Source of the DNA: an uncultured Clostridia bacterium
Lineage (GTDB): Bacteria; Bacillota; Clostridia; Christensenellales; UBA1242
NCBI GenBank assembly: GCA_934754335.1
Contig: CAKVHY010000014.1
Span: 1-35,796 of the forward strand
DNA length: 35,796 nucleotides
Direction: 5' to 3'
The first letter of the stretch is position 1; each line of letters starts with the position of its first letter. Below are positions 24,500-33,164 of this stretch, piece after piece. The notes beneath the pieces were generated by a model that saw only the letters and a list, made by a program, of their open reading frames with translations, had not been told where the DNA came from and did no database searches. The translations under genes and the position numbers were made by a program.

Positions 24500-27400
24500 T
24501 TATGCAGTGGGAGTGCAAGCAATATATGAATTAACTATTCTAATTAAACCATAGTTAAATTCACCATTATCATTATTCTCGTGAGATTCCGGAATTAGAT
24601 AATTTTCAAGATCGCTTGAATATGTTCCGTCTGCTTGGTTGTACCAATCCAGATTGAAATATGTTTCAGTTTCTTCGCTATCTAGGCGGTTATTGATTAC
24701 AAAATATTCGTCTAAGTCCATAGTTGACTCATCTGAATCTGAAACGTAAGTTTTATCAAATCCTTCAGGATATGCAGTTTCTCCAGTGATAGGATTTTTA
24801 ATTTCTTTTATGCTTCCATCTAATTGTTCTAAGATATAAATTGTTAAATATCTTGTTGCAACTGAGCCAACAATGAAATTGCTTTGTAAGTTTTCAAGCC
24901 CATATGAAATCGCATAAACTTTTTCTTTTAGTTCTTTTCTGTTTGCTTCAAAAACTAGGGCAGTGGTTGAGAAATCAAATGAAATTGAACCATTTAATAG
25001 GGTGTTGAATTCATCTTTCATATCGCCAACCGCAGTGAATAATCTCTCATAATTATTTGAAGTTTCGTTATATTTGTAATTCTCAATATTGGATTTTATC
25101 ATGCCTAGTATGTCTGTTTGTGCATTAGATATTCCATAAACTGATAGTTTCTTATTATCAATACAAGAGTTAACATCATTAAGTTCGCTTGGTGCAGTGT
25201 ATAAATCCATAACGCTTGAAATTATATTCTTTCCACTATCGCCAACAAGAACTGAAGAATGAATATCATCTAAGTAAGAGCCAATTTTTGTAAGTTCTGT
25301 TGTTTCTAGATTTGTGTCCACATCATTATAAACTTTTGTCATATCAAGAAGATAATTTATGCTTTGAAGTTCTGATGCATAAGAAGAAATTTGCTTGTAA
25401 TCAGGTTTTGTTGGATCTAATCTATTTTTAATATTTGTTAGAATATTGCTATAACTTCCAGATAAACTGCTTGAATTATCTTCAATTGTGTTTAATAATA
25501 ACTCGTTAATAATGTCGCTAATAATTAACACACTATTATCTTCGGCATTTATTATGTTATCTAAAGTTACGCCAGCACCATTTTGTTCGTTTCCATAAAT
25601 TGGAGCACTATTATTTGTTAAAACGCTTTGGTTATTGAAATACAAACCTTTATTTGATTGCCTTAAGTTTCCAAGCAAAGTACTCATATTGCTATCTTCA
25701 AAATTAATATTCAATAACATTTCAAAGAATGCAAATTCGTTTTGCCATTTGTAATTTTCTTTAGAATAATAATTAGATGTTTCTAGATTATCTATTCTGG
25801 AAATGATTTTATTTAATGTTGTATTGAAATTGCTTTCTCCGCTCGTTTTTGCAATTTCTAAAATATCTGCAATAAGTTCGTTTATATTTGCCTTTGTGAT
25901 AATCCAACTATTATTTGCTTCATTATCATTAAAAGCAATTCCATCTAAAGTTGAACCAAGACTTGTTAGAATGCCACTATTTTTATAATTTGAATCATTA
26001 ATTTCAATGTTTTTCAAACTCTCAAGTTTTCCAAGTTCAGTTTCCCATTTGAAATTATGATTCTTATAATCAATATCTGATTTTAAATTTAAACTGTTAA
26101 TGTTTGAAGAGATATTTGTAATTGTATTATTGATTGCATTATTGATAATGGTCGTGTTATCTAACTTAAATAATGATAGGGCGGAACCAATCATTTCATT
26201 TAAAACTTTCTTGGTTATAATTTTTGAATTTGGAGTGTTATCGTAGTTATATGCAATTGAATCTAATGTCCTTCCAATTGTTACAAGTCCGCTTGCTTCA
26301 AAATCTTTGATGTTCGTTAGTTTGTAGATTAAATCAAGTTCGTATTCCCAACTATCTATTTTAATATCTCCGTTAACAACGCCAGTTAAATTTCCAATAA
26401 TAGAATCATCTATATTATCTGATTTTGAACCAATAAGGTTTGTAATAATATTTTGGTTGTTAGAATCTAATCCGCTTATAATATCAGGAGTTAGGGATTC
26501 AAGTGTGTCTATAATTAAGTTCGTAATCTGAACATTTGTAATTAATCTGCTCTTGAATGAATTATCTAATAAAACATTGTCTAATGTTTTGCCCACAACT
26601 TTTAAGTTGCCAAGGTCTCCTAAATCCACCTCAGTTAAATCAACCAATGTTGAAATTTTTTCTAATTCATTGCACCAGAATTTATATTCTTTTAGCAGGG
26701 TGAAAGTGGAATTATTTGCAATTAAGATATAATCAAAATCATTTAAGCGAATTGTAAATTTGTTGTTGTCCACTTTTGTGAATTCACTCAATTCAAATTT
26801 GTTTGCTTTGACAGAATTTTCATCAACGTAAATAAATTTAATATCATCATAAACGAATAAATTGTTAACAAAGCCACCAATGATTTGAACTTTTTCACCG
26901 TTAATCAAACTAATTATTGTTTGACCATTAACATCATTAAATCTATAAGTTTTGCCATATATGATTGCTTCTTTACCTTCAGGTTTTGCAGTTAAATCAT
27001 ATGTTTTTTCGTCTGATTCGAAAAGTAATTTTGAAGGTGTTGTTCCGTCTAAAGATAGAGTGTAGTTTTCATTTCCAAAAGTTACTTTATTTGAACCTGC
27101 AAACTTTCCAATTTCAAAGAATTGCTTGATAATTTTTAAGGTTTTAGTGGTTGAAGTTTCAGTTTTTTCTATTACCAACTCATAAGTTACATCATTAATT
27201 TTGGCATAAATACTTTCAAATGTTGCACAATCGCCATTAACTTTTAAGCAACTATCATTATCCAAAAGTTTGTATTCAATTCCATCTTTAGTTAAATAAC
27301 CATTGCTATCAAACGCGCCAATAATTGATGATGCGGTATTGTTGTTAAGTGTTCCTTCAACCGTTTCAGTTCCTGTGATACTAGTAATTAAATTTGAAAT

Positions 27401-30322
27401 TCCCGTGCTTAAATTTCCGCTTAAGTTTTCTTTATAATCATTTAAAACGCTCGTTAATAAATCTATAAAGATTTGATTTGTTATAATATCTGAGTGATTT
27501 ACTTCGTTTGTAATGCTATCTAATGCTGAGCCTAAATTTGTGGCAAGTCCTGAAATATCATCGAAGTTTGAATCGCTAAAATTATTAATAAGTGTTTCAA
27601 TATGATTAAATTCTTTTCCAAAAGATAATTCTTTTGCATTTTTGATATTAATTTTTATATCGTTTACTGCTTTAGTGATATAATCAGCACTTCCCAAATC
27701 TCCAGCGTAATCAATTAAATCCGGAAGGATTTCTTTTATATCATTTTTTGTAAGAAGGGTGGTGCCAGTGATTGTGTCGAGATTTTCACCAAGTTGAACA
27801 AATATAGATTTTCCTTCTTCATTATTAAACATGTCGCCAAATTTATCAAGGTTATTTACTAAGAATGAAACTGTTCCGCTTAAACCTTTAAACTCGTTTT
27901 TCCAAGAGAAGTTAACATTGTTTAATCTTGGAGTTATCGTATTTTTTAGATAAGAATAAATGTTTATAAGTGCTTTATCTTGTTTTGTTTGATCAGTAAT
28001 ACTTGGGAACTTGCTAATCTCTTTATCTAAATATGATTGCATTGCTTCAAGTAAGATAGTGTTTAACTTGCTTGGCTTTGTTTCATCATTACTTCCTAAA
28101 AGAGTGGTGGTTTGTAATATATCTAATTTCTGACCAATTCTAGCCCAATCTATAGATTTCGTATCAGGTTTGCCATCAACTAATGGAATTATAGGGTTTG
28201 AGCCATTAAATAATTCATCATAAGCAGAGCCAATTTTTGTGAATTCAGTTTCCCATGATGAGATATTTGAAATGTTTTTTATAACTCCATCTTCGCCTTT
28301 AAATCCGTCATTTAAATCTATTCCATTGAAGTTTAAGTCAGGTAGCATTTCTGAAACTTTGCTTTTCATTGTGGAGATAAGATTTGTGTAAGTTTTTTCA
28401 GGCATTAAACCATCTTTTACATTATCTAAGATTTTTCCAAGGCAAACAAATATTGTTTTGTTTAGCCCAGTATAAGATAAGTTTTCTAGATCTAGTTCGC
28501 CTAAAATTGTTAATCCTTCATCAACAATATCTATCAATGTTTGTTGTAAGTTTTCTAATGCCACAAAGTCTTCATAAGTGATTGCTTCACCAAGTGAGAA
28601 ATTATATGACTTGCTTAGGTAGTTTGTTAAATAGTAAACGCCATAAGGCAATGCGGACGAAATTATTTTTGTATTTAGAGTGTTGCCGAATAGGGAAGAG
28701 ATAGTGGAGTGATTTTTTCCAAGTTGTTTTGCAAAAATCACTTTATCTTCTTTAACATTGTTAGATAACAAGATTGTAAGAATACTTTTCTCTTCGTGAT
28801 TTTCAATAGGAGTGTTTAGGCTTATTGCCACGTCTATTACTTCCAATAAATCAGATTTGATTGTGTCGATTGCATTTGTATCATTAGAAACGCTATCAAT
28901 AACTGATTTTATTAACATTTTAAACATTTCTTTATCTTCAAGATTGGAATTATCTATATAATTGTTTGCAAAGTCTTGAACTAAAGGAAGAGCAACTGAG
29001 CCTACGCCTTTTATTATTTGTAAAGAAAGTGCATCGTTTAAAAGTTGCTTAGAAGTTTGAAGAAGAGAATTTAGATTTGCAACAGTGTAACCTTTCTGTG
29101 TTTCACCAAATTTATCTTGGAAGGATTTTGCTAAAGATGCAACTTTAACCATATTAACAACGTCGTCTTTAAGATAAATTCTAGTACCATTAATTGTGGT
29201 GGAACTCAATTGATTAAATGTTACATTAGATAATGGTCTTGCACCAGAATATGTGTAAACTTTTCCGCCAAGCCCATCGTTATATTCGTTTATAACCCAT
29301 TCCACAAATTCACCATTAATTGTGGTTTCTAAAACAGTTGATGGATTTTTATCTAATTGCTGTTTTAGTAGGGCAGTTAGAAGCCCATCGGTGGTGTTTG
29401 ATTCATCAATTAATGTGGCAGGTTCTTTGTTTATCTCATTTGCCATTTGCATAATCCCGTTGATTGGAACTAGCGACATTGAAGAGATAAATATTCCCAC
29501 AGCCAGTCCAGCCAAACAGCCCCACCATCTTCTTTTGTTAGGTTTTTTAGGTTTAACTGGTTTAGTGACCACTGACCTTAAATCTTTAGATGGAAGAGTG
29601 GTAATCTGTTTATTTTCTTCGAGATTTGTAGGTGTTTGGGGAAGGGCTTCGCTTTTTTGCTCTTCCACATTTAAAACGGCTTCGGCTGGAGTTTCATTTA
29701 TAGCCCTTGTTTCATTTGAAGTTGTATTTATGGGGGTGCTTGCAGGTTCTTCAATTCTTTGTAGGTTTTCTTCAAACTCAGGTTTTTCACTATCGGCAAA
29801 ACCCATTGCCTCAATCTTTTTAAAATTCTTTGAATTCTTTTTGTAGTTCTTTATATCTATTTTGTATTGTTTTAAATCTTGTTTATATTGTTTTTCTGCC
29901 TTGCTTTTGAAAAATAGGTTGTAAAACATGGCATTTAAAGGCAAGAAGATAAATCGGAATAAAACAAATAAAATCATAAAGATAATTGAATTTAAAAGAA
30001 GACTAACAAGTTGTAATAGGCTTGCTATTGTTTCAGCATTTTCGGCTGTGTTTTCAATTCCTGATTTAGAGCAAATTAGATTGGTTATGTAATCTTTTAG
30101 GGTTTGACCGGCTTCACCAACGCCAAAAAGTGAAGATTTTAGCCCTAAAATTCCATCTGATATCGGGCCAACAATTATAAATAGTACAAGTGCACCAAGA
30201 ATTAACCAAATTCCACGGAATAAGGTTTTTCTAAGTCCACGTTTTGCACCAAATAAAACGCCAAAAAGAATGAATAAAAGTATTATTCCAAACCATGCAA
30301 ATTTAATGATTGTTTGAAGCAT
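24500..30322 (-). CDS. Giant CvpA-like membrane protein with about nine copies of an unrecognised extracellular repeat
   Basis: 1940 residues. The first 125 resemble CvpA-family proteins: helices at about 5-25, 33-55 and 97-125, with GAKRGLRKTLFRG between the first two. A charged, Pro/Glu-rich segment (130-265) precedes a fourth helix (about 268-292). Positive-inside placement of KRGLRK, of the Lys-rich 126-165 region and of KPKKPNKRRWW puts the remaining ~1640 residues outside the cell. These contain a motif [LI]-G-x-x-L-D-x-[IV] followed by S-x-[LI]-[IL]-T and a helix, recurring at residues about 631, 731, 845, 930, 1245, 1350, 1458, 1586 and 1685, often after a W-x-x-E-[LF] helix. A beta-rich stretch (about 1000-1220) interrupts the series. 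RBS AGAGAGGTG precedes the ATG. No catalytic motif recognised; the CvpA link is by N-terminal pattern only. Confidence 0.82.
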   Translation of the reverse strand: MLQTIIKFAWFGIILLFILFGVLFGAKRGLRKTLFRGIWLILGALVLFIIVGPISDGILGLKSSLFGVGEAGQTLKDYITNLICSKSGIENTAENAETIASLLQLVSLLLNSIIFMILFVLFRFIFLPLNAMFYNLFFKSKAEKQYKQDLKQYKIDIKNYKKNSKNFKKIEAMGFADSEKPEFEENLQRIEEPASTPINTTSNETRAINETPAEAVLNVEEQKSEALPQTPTNLEENKQITTLPSKDLRSVVTKPVKPKKPNKRRWWGCLAGLAVGIFISSMSLVPINGIMQMANEINKEPATLIDESNTTDGLLTALLKQQLDKNPSTVLETTINGEFVEWVINEYNDGLGGKVYTYSGARPLSNVTFNQLSSTTINGTRIYLKDDVVNMVKVASLAKSFQDKFGETQKGYTVANLNSLLQTSKQLLNDALSLQIIKGVGSVALPLVQDFANNYIDNSNLEDKEMFKMLIKSVIDSVSNDTNAIDTIKSDLLEVIDVAISLNTPIENHEEKSILTILLSNNVKEDKVIFAKQLGKNHSTISSLFGNTLNTKIISSALPYGVYYLTNYLSKSYNFSLGEAITYEDFVALENLQQTLIDIVDEGLTILGELDLENLSYTGLNKTIFVCLGKILDNVKDGLMPEKTYTNLISTMKSKVSEMLPDLNFNGIDLNDGFKGEDGVIKNISNISSWETEFTKIGSAYDELFNGSNPIIPLVDGKPDTKSIDWARIGQKLDILQTTTLLGSNDETKPSKLNTILLEAMQSYLDKEISKFPSITDQTKQDKALINIYSYLKNTITPRLNNVNFSWKNEFKGLSGTVSFLVNNLDKFGDMFNNEEGKSIFVQLGENLDTITGTTLLTKNDIKEILPDLIDYAGDLGSADYITKAVNDIKINIKNAKELSFGKEFNHIETLINNFSDSNFDDISGLATNLGSALDSITNEVNHSDIITNQIFIDLLTSVLNDYKENLSGNLSTGISNLITSITGTETVEGTLNNNTASSIIGAFDSNGYLTKDGIEYKLLDNDSCLKVNGDCATFESIYAKINDVTYELVIEKTETSTTKTLKIIKQFFEIGKFAGSNKVTFGNENYTLSLDGTTPSKLLFESDEKTYDLTAKPEGKEAIIYGKTYRFNDVNGQTIISLINGEKVQIIGGFVNNLFVYDDIKFIYVDENSVKANKFELSEFTKVDNNKFTIRLNDFDYILIANNSTFTLLKEYKFWCNELEKISTLVDLTEVDLGDLGNLKVVGKTLDNVLLDNSFKSRLITNVQITNLIIDTLESLTPDIISGLDSNNQNIITNLIGSKSDNIDDSIIGNLTGVVNGDIKIDSWEYELDLIYKLTNIKDFEASGLVTIGRTLDSIAYNYDNTPNSKIITKKVLNEMIGSALSLFKLDNTTIINNAINNTITNISSNINSLNLKSDIDYKNHNFKWETELGKLESLKNIEINDSNYKNSGILTSLGSTLDGIAFNDNEANNSWIITKANINELIADILEIAKTSGESNFNTTLNKIISRIDNLETSNYYSKENYKWQNEFAFFEMLLNINFEDSNMSTLLGNLRQSNKGLYFNNQSVLTNNSAPIYGNEQNGAGVTLDNIINAEDNSVLIISDIINELLLNTIEDNSSSLSGSYSNILTNIKNRLDPTKPDYKQISSYASELQSINYLLDMTKVYNDVDTNLETTELTKIGSYLDDIHSSVLVGDSGKNIISSVMDLYTAPSELNDVNSCIDNKKLSVYGISNAQTDILGMIKSNIENYKYNETSNNYERLFTAVGDMKDEFNTLLNGSISFDFSTTALVFEANRKELKEKVYAISYGLENLQSNFIVGSVATRYLTIYILEQLDGSIKEIKNPITGETAYPEGFDKTYVSDSDESTMDLDEYFVINNRLDSEETETYFNLDWYNQADGTYSSDLENYLIPESHENNDNGEFNYGLIRIVNSYIACTPTA

Positions 30323-30359
30323 AAAGCACCTCTCTTTATTTTATACATTTATAATATAT

Positions 30360-30388
30360 ATTATATATTTTATCTTCAATAATGGCAA
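30360..30388 (-). promoter_or_regulatory. Promoter of the giant CvpA-like gene
   Basis: On the minus strand TTGCCA (30388-30383), 17-bp spacer, TATAAA (30365-30360). It is divergent from the lipoprotein promoter, with only 27 bp between the two -35 boxes. Confidence 0.65.
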
Positions 30389-30415
30389 GTAATTTGCAAA
30401 CAGTAAAAAATTCAT

Positions 30416-30444
30416 TTTACAAATTTCTCAAATTAAGTTATACT
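30416..30444 (+). promoter_or_regulatory. Promoter of the Ig-like lipoprotein
   Basis: TTTACA at 30416-30421, 17-bp spacer, TATACT at 30439-30444. AAGGAG follows before the ATG. Confidence 0.72.
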
Positions 30445-30469
30445 AACTTTGGAAATTTAAGGAGTTGCT

Positions 30470-31363
30470 ATGCAAAAGATTAAAATATTGATTTGTACAG
30501 CCATAATTTTACTATCTGGGGGAATGTTGCTTTCGTGTGACGCAAGGGTGAAAAATGTTAGTGCTTATGATGTAATTGAGTTGTCGTATGGTTCAACTTT
30601 AGATTTGAATAACTTGATTTTAAAAGTGGAATATTCTAATGGCAGAATTAAAACTTTTAAATATTCTGAGATTAAAAATGATATTAAAATTGTTAAAAAT
30701 CCTTATTCATCAACAAGTAGTGAAGTTCAAGATATAACATTGGAATATAAGGGCAAAGAATTTAAAATTTCAGTGCAAGTTCAAGAGCCAAAAATCAATA
30801 ATATTGTTGTGAATACAAGTGCTCTTGGGAGAGTGGTGAATATAGAGAAAGTTACAGATCTTTATATTCAAAACTTTCTAAATAAGATTAGCGTTTCGGC
30901 AATAAAGCAGGATTCTAGTTCCGAACTGCTAAATAGTAGTGATTATAAAGTTTTAAATTATGATAATTTAACAGGTCAAATTTCAACCACTCTTGATTTA
31001 AATGTTTTAAAAGATGTTGGCGAACATTGGTTTGCGGTTCTATATAAAGATTTCAACCCTAAATTATTCTCTTTAACAGTTAAGTTGGGAGATGAAAATG
31101 GGTTTACAATAAATAGAGATGAAATTCCAACAAGAATTTTAAAAGGCGAAGAAGTGGATTTCTCTAAGTTGCTTGTTAGTGCAACTTTTACAGATGGAAG
31201 AACTTCTAAATTAACTGTTGGAACGGGCGAGAATAATTATAAGTTAGATTTAAATGGCATTGATAATTCTGTTGCTGGAAAGTATACAATTAAAGTGAAA
31301 TATAAATCCTATATTGAAAAGACGTTCACAATAGATGTGATGGACGTGATTGATGGCGAGTAA
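30470..31363 (+). CDS. Ig-like domain lipoprotein
   Basis: 297 residues with a lipoprotein signal: basic MQKIK, hydrophobic stretch, and the lipobox LLSC with Cys23 as the likely acylated residue, so it should sit on the outer face of the membrane. At least two Big_3-type (bacterial Ig-like group 3) domains follow: about 35-105 (YGSTLDLNNLILKVEYSNGR, ending EYKGKEFKISVQV) and about 212-293 (RILKGEEVDFSKLLVSATFTDGR, ending GKYTIKVKYKSYIEKTF). The middle third is probably a further, less regular beta domain. It is transcribed divergently from the giant CvpA-like gene and upstream of the LRR/TM/coil gene; all three look envelope-related. No enzymatic motif. Structural or adhesive role inferred. 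Confidence 0.85.
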   Translation: MQKIKILICTAIILLSGGMLLSCDARVKNVSAYDVIELSYGSTLDLNNLILKVEYSNGRIKTFKYSEIKNDIKIVKNPYSSTSSEVQDITLEYKGKEFKISVQVQEPKINNIVVNTSALGRVVNIEKVTDLYIQNFLNKISVSAIKQDSSSELLNSSDYKVLNYDNLTGQISTTLDLNVLKDVGEHWFAVLYKDFNPKLFSLTVKLGDENGFTINRDEIPTRILKGEEVDFSKLLVSATFTDGRTSKLTVGTGENNYKLDLNGIDNSVAGKYTIKVKYKSYIEKTFTIDVMDVIDGE

Positions 31364-31375
31364 GAATATAAGATA

Positions 31376-31404
31376 TTGACATAATATATAAGTTATGTTA
31401 TAAT
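31376..31404 (+). promoter_or_regulatory. Perfect consensus sigma-A promoter
   Basis: TTGACA at 31376-31381, 17-bp spacer, TATAAT at 31399-31404, all consensus. An inverted repeat GTTATAA-TG-TTATAAC (31397-31412) overlaps the -10 and would suit a repressor. Confidence 0.9.
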
Positions 31405-31447
31405 GTTATAACTATATATATGAGTGCCAAATAAATTAAGGGGTGGA

Positions 31448-31459
31448 ATGGCGAAATGA
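31448..31459 (+). CDS. Possible three-codon leader ORF (Met-Ala-Lys) coupled to the next gene
   Basis: ATG GCG AAA TGA, with AAGGGG ending 4 nt before it, which is a better-placed RBS than the next gene has. Its stop overlaps the following start as ATGA. It could be chance; the alternative is that GGTGG at 31442-31446 serves the main gene directly. Confidence 0.35.
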   Translation: MAK

Positions 31460-32901
31460 ATATATCATTTTATGATGGAAGTAGTTGGAGAACTAGAAAA
31501 ATTGAAGATGTTTTAGCGATGGCTAAGGCAGATAGAGATAAAATTACAAATATTAAAATCGAACCAGCGGTGGTTAATGTCCCTGATTTTAGTGTGCCTA
31601 TGAGAAGGGGTGGAGTGGCAATGAAAACTGGTTATGCACCAGTGGCTATTGGCAAAGGCGTTTTTACAAACTCCAATTTCCCAAACTTGCAAGTTTTAGA
31701 TTTGGGCGAAGGAAAAGTGGCTCAAATTGAAGATGGTGCATTATCTAATCTTCCAAACTTAAAGCAGTTAAATTTCAGAGGTGCGTTAAACTTGGGGTTA
31801 GATAAAAAACCTGAGAGCAAATTTAATGTTGGTGCATTTGTGGATAAATCATTGAAAGATGCTGATAGAACTAAATTAAACGTTCAAGTTTTGGCTGGAT
31901 TTGATAAAACTACTGGTGCGGGATTCAAGGTGGGGCTTAACGATTTAATCGCTAAGCAATGCTTAAATCAAAAAGTTAAAGGCTTAAATGCAGAATATAG
32001 AACTGATGAGAATGGCTATATTGCCCCTGTGGTTGTTGAACCAAAGGAAAGTAAGTTTGTTCAAATGTTAAAAGGTCAAAGACCATTTAGAATGGGAGCA
32101 TTGGGATTGGCGCTTGGTGGAATTGGCTATGCAGGATTTTTAACTATCGCCACTCTTGTTTCAGGTGCTGGGGCAATCGCTATATTGCCGGTGTTAAGTA
32201 AGGCTTTGTTAGATATTGGATTGTTTGCAGGTGGCGGATTGGCGTTATCTCAATTACCTTTGCTTAGAAGATTAACTAAAAAAGGCAAAGTAGAAACAGC
32301 AAAGAGAAAGATACAAAGGCAAGAAGAAAAGGCTAAGAAAAGAGAGAAAAAGTATCAAAAGAATATAGATAAATGTATCATGGCTAAAAGAGTTGAAAAG
32401 CAGGCTATTTCGGATTACTTCTCTAGTACTGGCGTTTCTGGAATTATAAAAAGACCTATTAGTAAATTGGTGGAAGCCAATGCTAAACATAAAGGCAATG
32501 TTTATAGAGATAGGGCTTTAAGACATGATAGGTTGATGGATAAAAACATTCAAAAAGCAGGCGAATTCCAAGAAAAGATTGATGATATCGAAACTAAAAC
32601 TGGGAAATCTTATTCGCATAATGGCATCGTGGAAGCATTTAGAGAAAGACAAAGAGAAGTTGATGATGCCACTGCTATTTATGGTCATGGAAGCATTCAA
32701 GAAAAAGATGCAGTTAATAAATATAAGGCAGCGTTTAGCGGAGTTATGTCTCGCCCTGATGGTGAGAACATTATAAACGCTGCAAACTCATCAGACACAA
32801 CAATGAAACCTGAAGTTGATGCTTTAAAATCTCGTGCTGAAAAGCATAGAGAGAGAGCAAGCAAAGAAACAAGTGCTGAAGGAATAGACTTAACAAGATA
32901 A
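31456..32901 (+). CDS. Protein of unknown function: LRR-like N-terminus, two membrane helices, basic coiled coil
   Basis: No family recognised for the whole 481 residues. The N-terminal 120 residues include an LRR-like run (GKGVFTNSNFPNLQVLDLG, DGALSNLPNLKQLNFRG) related in style to BspA repeats, but there is no signal peptide. Two Gly/Ala-rich hydrophobic helices occupy about 213-240 and 243-267. The C-terminal 210 residues are very basic and helical (KRKIQRQEEKAKKREKKYQK), consistent with a cytoplasmic coil. Internal LRRs without a signal peptide would make both ends cytoplasmic. It has the strongest promoter in the window and a palindrome over the -10, so it may be highly expressed but repressible. 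Function unknown. Confidence 0.78.
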   Translation: MNISFYDGSSWRTRKIEDVLAMAKADRDKITNIKIEPAVVNVPDFSVPMRRGGVAMKTGYAPVAIGKGVFTNSNFPNLQVLDLGEGKVAQIEDGALSNLPNLKQLNFRGALNLGLDKKPESKFNVGAFVDKSLKDADRTKLNVQVLAGFDKTTGAGFKVGLNDLIAKQCLNQKVKGLNAEYRTDENGYIAPVVVEPKESKFVQMLKGQRPFRMGALGLALGGIGYAGFLTIATLVSGAGAIAILPVLSKALLDIGLFAGGGLALSQLPLLRRLTKKGKVETAKRKIQRQEEKAKKREKKYQKNIDKCIMAKRVEKQAISDYFSSTGVSGIIKRPISKLVEANAKHKGNVYRDRALRHDRLMDKNIQKAGEFQEKIDDIETKTGKSYSHNGIVEAFRERQREVDDATAIYGHGSIQEKDAVNKYKAAFSGVMSRPDGENIINAANSSDTTMKPEVDALKSRAEKHRERASKETSAEGIDLTR

Positions 32902-32928
32902 AATTCTCTATTTTTAGAGAATTTTTTG
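32900..32928 (+). terminator. Intrinsic terminator after the LRR/TM/coil gene
   Basis: AAATTCTCT (32901-32909) pairs with AGAGAATTT (32916-32924), followed by Ts. Confidence 0.88.
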
Positions 32929-32930
32929 TT

Positions 32931-32958
32931 TTGAAGATTAAGGCAATAGGAGTATAAT
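32931..32958 (+). promoter_or_regulatory. Promoter of the FTR-like/thioredoxin pair
   Basis: TTGAAG at 32931-32936, 16-bp spacer, TATAAT at 32953-32958. The ATG at 32965 lies about where transcription should begin, so the mRNA may be leaderless or nearly so. AGGAG (32948-32952) would then lie upstream of the transcript start. Confidence 0.6.
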
Positions 32959-32964
32959 AAACAT

Positions 32965-33162
32965 ATGAAAATAAGATTAAATGAAAACGAAGAACTTGTA
33001 AAAAGAGTTCAGGAAGGATTGAAAAAAAAGAATGGCTATTGTCCTTGCAGAAAAGAGATAAAAGAAGAATATAAATGTATGTGTAAGGAATTTAGAGAGC
33101 AGATTGCCGACCCGAATTTTGAGGGTTATTGCCATTGTATGCTTTATTATAAGGAGAAATAA
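32965..33162 (+). CDS. Compact ferredoxin-thioredoxin reductase catalytic-chain-like protein
   Basis: 65 residues with six cysteines as CPC (26, 28), CMC (38, 40) and CHC (56, 58), plus GYCPCR, KEFREQI and EGYCHCMLYYKE. This is the signature of the FTR catalytic beta chain, where four Cys hold a [4Fe-4S] cluster and the other two form the redox disulfide that reduces thioredoxin using ferredoxin electrons. It is about half the length of plant chains, and no variable alpha chain is nearby. The stop is two bases before the thioredoxin start, so the two almost certainly form an operon and the protein may reduce that thioredoxin directly. Family call good, activity inferred. Confidence 0.85.
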   Translation: MKIRLNENEELVKRVQEGLKKKNGYCPCRKEIKEEYKCMCKEFREQIADPNFEGYCHCMLYYKEK

Positions 33163-33164
33163 TT

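Noticed and set aside
29322..29846. 174-codon plus-strand ORF
   Set aside because: It is the antisense shadow of the TM4 and Pro/Glu-rich part of the giant CvpA-like gene, without RBS or protein-like conservation.
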